Of a stretch of 9,425 bases of DNA, positions 6,481-9,425 are shown piece by piece. Position 1 is the stretch's first letter; each line of letters begins with the position of its first letter. Origin of the DNA: Simkania sp. (GTDB taxonomy: Bacteria > Chlamydiota > Chlamydiia > Chlamydiales > Simkaniaceae). The notes below the pieces were generated by a model. That model was not told where the DNA came from. It did no database searches and saw nothing but the letters and a program-made list of their open reading frames with translations. The translations under genes were made by a program, and so were the position numbers. The stretch is from the NCBI GenBank assembly GCA_028281425.1, contig JANQJX010000064.1:1-9425 (forward strand), written 5' to 3'.

Positions 6481-6486
6481 AAGGAT

Positions 6487-6491
6487 AGGAG
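6487..6491 (+). promoter_or_regulatory. Strong ribosome binding site of sctT
   Basis: AGGAG lies 4 nt before the sctT ATG. It is the clearest Shine-Dalgarno in the operon; most other genes here begin with weak or no matches and close coupling. Confidence 0.6.
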
Positions 6492-6495
6492 TCTA

Positions 6496-7335
6496 ATGGC
6501 TCTTTTTGATTATATATTTAATCTTCCCCATATTCCTTGGATGGAAGTGATGACTTTTTTTCTTCTTGGTTTAATGCGTATTGGTCCAATTATTGCGCTT
6601 GCACCTTTTTTGGGGGCTAAAACGGCACCGGTGATAGTGCGTATGGGAATTGCGATTTTTATGACCCTTTTTTATTTACCAATCATCATATCTCATGCTG
6701 AAGGTGGTATAAGTTTTTCTGTGGCTTTTATTGGGTATGCTCTCAAAGAGGTTTTAATCGGTCTTTTTCTTGGCATTTTCGTTACAATTCCTTTTTATAT
6801 GGTTCAATCGAGTGGAATTATCATTGATTATTTAAGGGGATCATCGATCATGCAATCACAAGACCCAAGCATGCAAAACCAAGCATCACCTATTGGAATT
6901 TTTTATAACTATATTTTAATTGTCATATTTTTTAGCATTCATGGCCCTTTTCATTTTTTTCAAGGAATTGCAATTTCTTATGAAGTCATCCCAGCAGATC
7001 GTTTTATCAACCCGATTTTTTTTCATTTCAATGGAGTTTTTTGGAAGACAGTATTCAATCTTGTGAATAAAATTGTCTCTATTGCTATTCAGCTTGGAGC
7101 TCCTTCAATTGTTGCGATTTTAATGGCAGAGATGTTTCTTGGAATTGCAAATCGGTTAGCTCCTCAAGTTCAAATTGCTTTTTTGGGGATGTCGATTAAA
7201 TCTCTTCTTGGCCTTGCTTTGCTTTGGACAGGGTGGTTTTTTATTTTAAAACAATTTTCATATCAAACAAGCTCTTGGCTTGGTATGATCAATAAAATCA
7301 TTCAGACATTTCGCTATATGCTTCCTCAAAATTGA
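6496..7335 (+). CDS. sctT: Type III secretion export gate protein SctT (YscT/FliR)
   Basis: Single-copy subunit that completes the SctR5-SctS4-SctT1 export gate in the inner membrane. The 279 residues are normal length, with about six hydrophobic segments. The family signature is visible in the order GLFLGIFVTIPFYMVQSSG, IIIDYLRGSSIM, QDPSMQNQASPIGIF, followed by SIHGPFHFF; further on comes PSIVAILMAEMFLGIANRLAPQVQIAF, the conserved C-terminal half. It begins 15 nt after the sctS stop and is the last gene of the operon, followed within a few bases by an intrinsic terminator. Secure assignment. Confidence 0.95.
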   Translation: MALFDYIFNLPHIPWMEVMTFFLLGLMRIGPIIALAPFLGAKTAPVIVRMGIAIFMTLFYLPIIISHAEGGISFSVAFIGYALKEVLIGLFLGIFVTIPFYMVQSSGIIIDYLRGSSIMQSQDPSMQNQASPIGIFYNYILIVIFFSIHGPFHFFQGIAISYEVIPADRFINPIFFHFNGVFWKTVFNLVNKIVSIAIQLGAPSIVAILMAEMFLGIANRLAPQVQIAFLGMSIKSLLGLALLWTGWFFILKQFSYQTSSWLGMINKIIQTFRYMLPQN

Positions 7336-7340
7336 AAAAT

Positions 7341-7394
7341 CCACATCCTCTGTTTTATTGGATGTCCCAGAAAAACAGAGGATGTGGGTTTTTT
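7341..7394. terminator. Bidirectional intrinsic terminator after sctT
   Basis: CCACATCCTCTGTTTT (7341-7356) pairs perfectly over 16 bp with 7372-7387, with a 15-nt loop and a T run at 7389-7394. The A run at 7336-7339 on the other side makes the hairpin usable from the minus strand too, so it may also stop transcripts from the convergent gene at 7609-8907. Confidence 0.9.
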
Positions 7395-7397
7395 AGA

Positions 7398-7419
7398 GGT
7401 GGCGTAAAATGCGGGTTAA
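7398..7419 (-). repeat. Module B core, isolated copy
   Basis: Reading the minus strand, this 22-bp stretch agrees with the core at 1310-1331 at 20 of 22 positions, and with the diverged core at 9086-9107 at 19 of 22. It lies 8 nt from module A copy 2 and directly abuts the operon terminator. The rest of module B is missing here. Confidence 0.75.
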
Positions 7420-7427
7420 GGGGTTTT

Positions 7428-7500
7428 AAAGGCCTGCCTTGAACTGGGGAATCATCGTCTAAAGGATCTTTTTTCTCCTTAGGCCTTAAGATAAGTCGCA
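7428..7500 (-). repeat. Repeat module A, copy 2 (inverted)
   Basis: The reverse complement of 1080-1150, with two substitutions and a 2-nt length difference in an A run. The outer stem (AAGGCCT at 7429-7435 with AGGCCTT at 7481-7487) is kept. Together with copy 1 it forms inverted repeats bracketing the glycosyltransferase gene and the whole secretion operon. Confidence 0.85.
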
Positions 7501-7585
7501 TCTCCTTTTGCTGTCAAGAGTCTAGTGAATTTTCACCTTTCACAATTTTCGAAAAAAATCTCAATGGATCTGAACCATTTTTCAG

Positions 7586-7604
7586 TTCAAGGCAACCCCT
7601 TGAA
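7586..7604 (-). terminator. Weak hairpin after the minus-strand gene
   Basis: TTCAAGG (7586-7592) pairs with CCTTGAA (7598-7604) around a 5-nt loop, 4 nt downstream of the stop of the minus-strand gene. There is no T run directly after it; the nearest is about 30 nt further on. It is a possible weak terminator or RNA-end stabiliser; the strong hairpin at 7341-7394 is a better candidate stop. Confidence 0.25.
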
Positions 7605-7608
7605 GCAT

Positions 7609-8907
7609 TTATCCGAGAAATTGAAGGAGTTGAGGATCCTCCTTTTCAATTTCTGATATTTTCCTTTCTTGGTGATAAACGTTTGGATTGTGCATTTTTT
7701 GGAAAACTTTTTTGATGCGTTTTTTGAGCTGAGTTCCTTTCTCCAATGTAGTGTTAGTAATGCCAGCAATAGGTTGAGCTGCATGTTTTGCACCATTTTT
7801 CAGATTTTCAAGCACCGTTGTCTTGCCTACCTTTTCTAGTGACCCACGACGATAAAGATATGTGGCATAACAGATGAGGGAAATAACAGAAATAATAATA
7901 GGAATAGAAATTGGAGCAAGGGGAAAAAGGAAAAGAGCTGTCGCCGTCAATGTCAATATCGCACTCACAATCGCAATCATGTGAATTTGACGGTACTTTT
8001 CATGTTGCGACTTCAGTGTTTGCATCAATGCCAAGCTATTCTCTAAGCTGATCGTTTTTATATCGACATTCTCTAAGGATTTAGCAGTGTTAACACCTAC
8101 ACGCTTTGCGAATTCTCTTTGTATCTTTATAAAACCCTTTTCAGGGTGTTTACATTTATGTGAGACACTAAAATATTTTTGTCTTAGCATTATGACATTT
8201 TTATTAACGATCCATTGGCGTAATTTGCTAAGTGCTGTAGTATCAGTGGGTTTTTTTTCTAAATCTTCTAACCATTCTTTAATGTTTAACAGTTGATCCC
8301 TTAATGGGCCACATTTAATTTTTTTCACATTTTTTATGATTTGAGGAGACAATTTTTTTCTAGTTTTTTCATCTGCTTGAATAGCGCGACTCATTTTATC
8401 GATAAGCTTAAAGTCAAATTGATTTCCAAACTGAATTTGTTTTCCCAATCGATAGCTATGAATGCCTAACTCAATTGATGAAAAAACAGCTGCTGCAACA
8501 CAGTTAATTTTAAGGAAGAGGAGCGTTGTTGTCGCAGCGATCACACTTCCTCCGATATGAAAGTAATTCTTTAGGGATGTTGTAACAGTAACAAGCCCAT
8601 TTAAAAGTCGAATCGGAAGTTTAAATAGCGAATCGATCACAAGTGAAGGTATGACTTCTTTATCATAACTTACATCTTCTATTTTGGATTTTATGGTTGC
8701 ATAAAGGGTACTAATTTTTGTGACTGTTGCAATAAGAGCAGCAAGCCCATTTGAGCTTTCGCCTGGCTCAGGGTTTTCGATATTATGGTAACATCTTTCT
8801 TGAAATTTTTGTATCTCATCGTCTTGACCTTTTAAATAGTGATTTTGACAATATTGGTAATAAGATAGATTTGTTTTTCCAGAAATAGAAATGGATAAAC
8901 TACTCAT
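7609..8907 (-). CDS. Protein with two hydrophobic hairpins, candidate inclusion-membrane-like protein
   Basis: I do not recognise a family for this 432-residue protein. Two hydrophobic regions stand out. One is at about 114-150 (FHIGGSVIAATTTLLFL, then VAAAVFSSIELGI). The other is a cleaner bilobed pair at about 307-350 (IAIVSAILTLTATALFLF, then APISIPIIISVISLICY), with a short Pro-containing turn. Paired helices of this kind are the hallmark of chlamydial Inc proteins, which are secreted through the type III system and inserted into the inclusion membrane. The rest is charged and helical, and the C-terminus is basic (KKRIKKVFQKMH). There is no signal peptide. The ATG is well supported: AGGAA (complement of 8916-8920) lies 8 nt upstream. 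The gene converges on the secretion operon. An integral inner-membrane protein of unknown function is the main alternative. Confidence 0.8.
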   Translation of the reverse strand: MSSLSISISGKTNLSYYQYCQNHYLKGQDDEIQKFQERCYHNIENPEPGESSNGLAALIATVTKISTLYATIKSKIEDVSYDKEVIPSLVIDSLFKLPIRLLNGLVTVTTSLKNYFHIGGSVIAATTTLLFLKINCVAAAVFSSIELGIHSYRLGKQIQFGNQFDFKLIDKMSRAIQADEKTRKKLSPQIIKNVKKIKCGPLRDQLLNIKEWLEDLEKKPTDTTALSKLRQWIVNKNVIMLRQKYFSVSHKCKHPEKGFIKIQREFAKRVGVNTAKSLENVDIKTISLENSLALMQTLKSQHEKYRQIHMIAIVSAILTLTATALFLFPLAPISIPIIISVISLICYATYLYRRGSLEKVGKTTVLENLKNGAKHAAQPIAGITNTTLEKGTQLKKRIKKVFQKMHNPNVYHQERKISEIEKEDPQLLQFLG

Positions 8908-9060
8908 AATTTAATTTCCTGCTTGTTGTTTTATTAAACATGCATTTAATTATATTTTAATATGTGTAATTATATCTTTATTATTAAAAATGCTTTAAAC
9001 TCTATTTTAATATATTTTATTAGTTTTATTAAATATTTTTTTAAAAAAAGTTAATTAAAA
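8908..9060 (-). promoter_or_regulatory. AT-rich upstream region of the minus-strand gene
   Basis: Almost entirely A and T, unlike the flanks. On the minus strand TATAAT occurs at the complements of 8949-8954 and 8969-8974, either of which could be a -10 box. No good -35 box could be fixed, so the promoter is placed only loosely. Such AT-rich tracts are common upstream of horizontally acquired or silenced genes. Confidence 0.35.
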
Positions 9061-9084
9061 ATGCACATCCCTGGAAATAAAAGA

Positions 9085-9191
9085 TTTAACCCGTCTTTTA
9101 CGCCGCCTCTTAAAACTCCGTAATTTCTTGGTGTTTCTGAAAACACTCGTGCAGCTCTTTTCCCAGGGGGTGGCGTAAAATGCGACTTAAA
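9085..9191. mobile_element. MITE-like element of about 107 bp with imperfect terminal inverted repeats
   Basis: The left end (9086-9107) and the reverse complement of the right end (9169-9190) agree at 17 of 22 positions, both starting TTAA and sharing TTTTACGCC. The interior has a small hairpin (GTGTTT at 9131-9136 with AAACAC a few bases on) and no coding capacity. No clear target-site duplication was found. The right half belongs to module B, also present at 1291-1377, so the unit has copies elsewhere in the window. A non-autonomous element or a REP-like structured repeat both fit. Confidence 0.5.
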
Positions 9192-9210
9192 GCGAACACC
9201 CCACTCAATG
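9122..9210 (-). repeat. Repeat module B, copy 2 (inverted)
   Basis: The reverse complement of 1291-1377 at about 81 of 89 aligned positions. The similarity runs past the right inverted repeat of the 107-bp element (ending at 9191), so the repeated unit and the inverted-repeat unit do not coincide exactly. Confidence 0.8.
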
Positions 9211-9425
9211 TTGTTTCAATGCGCCCTCTTCGAGGCTTCAATATTTTCTCATCTTCAATTGAGAATGCTTTCTGAGGCTATTTAACGCGAGTTGCGGATT
9301 CACCAACTTATGTTTTAAATCAGACACGGCTTCTTGTCACACATAGAATATGCCGTGAATCCCGCGACTCAATGGATAAAAAAATTGATGGGTGAGCGAT
9401 GGCGATGATGTTGAATATGACACCC
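9211..9425. other. Unassigned, probably degenerate DNA
   Basis: No gene is supported here. On the minus strand one frame reads VSDLKHKLVNPQLALNSLRK and then a stop, and another reads GVIFNIIAIAHPSIFLSIES and then a stop. Both are open but short and interrupted, as expected of a decayed insertion-sequence gene entering from the right edge. No family could be recognised. Confidence 0.35.

Noticed and set aside
7463..7713. Plus-strand open frame running through repeat A into the end of the minus-strand gene.
   Set aside because: It lies opposite a well-supported gene, has no start signal, and has no recognisable domain.
1080..9210. Template/variable repeat pair of a diversity-generating retroelement.
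   Set aside because: The repeats differ by mixed substitutions and indels, not by changes confined to adenines, and none lies in the 3' end of a target gene.

Overview
The window looks like a chromosomal segment of an environmental (amoeba- or arthropod-associated) chlamydia. The main evidence is a compact type III secretion operon in the order sctJ - unnamed gene in the SctK slot - sctL - sctR - sctS - sctT. From general knowledge, this is the order of the Chlamydia trachomatis CT559-CT564 block (cdsJ, CT560, cdsL, cdsR, cdsS, cdsT). The AT-rich DNA, a WbbL-like glycosyltransferase next door and many degenerate repeats fit a Parachlamydia/Simkania/Rhabdochlamydia-type genome better than a reduced Chlamydia genome. 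The family cannot be fixed from this window.

Layout. 1-1042: a degraded retroelement cassette. An intact Avd-like four-helix-bundle gene on the minus strand lies head to head with a reverse transcriptase on the plus strand, and their start codons overlap. The reverse transcriptase is frameshifted and ends before its YxDD motif. 1043-1815: no convincing gene. This stretch holds two repeat modules (A and B) and a 31-bp imperfect palindrome just before the glycosyltransferase. 1816-2775: GT2 glycosyltransferase. 2804-7394: promoter, six type III secretion genes with short gaps or overlaps, and a strong terminator. 7398-7500: inverted copies of repeat modules B (core only) and A. 7609-8907: a minus-strand gene for a 432-residue protein with two paired hydrophobic regions, a candidate inclusion-membrane-type protein. 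8908-9425: AT-rich upstream region, a roughly 107-bp element with imperfect terminal inverted repeats (module B again), and unassigned degenerate DNA.

How the parts relate. SctJ is the inner-membrane ring lipoprotein, SctL the ATPase stator, and SctR/S/T the export gate. Together they are most of the inner-membrane and cytoplasmic export machinery, made from one transcript. The SctK-position protein is probably a sorting-platform partner. The convergent gene downstream may encode a substrate of such a system, but only its hydrophobicity pattern suggests this.

The most unusual material lies outside the operon. A 71/73-bp repeat module, about 97% identical between copies, sits in inverted orientation at 1080-1150 and 7428-7500. 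It brackets the glycosyltransferase and the whole secretion operon. A second module forms a four-copy family of a 22-bp core. The hairpin before the glycosyltransferase carries G-U pairs that favour a plus-strand RNA. The broken reverse transcriptase beside an intact, divergent Avd-like gene is an unusual arrangement.
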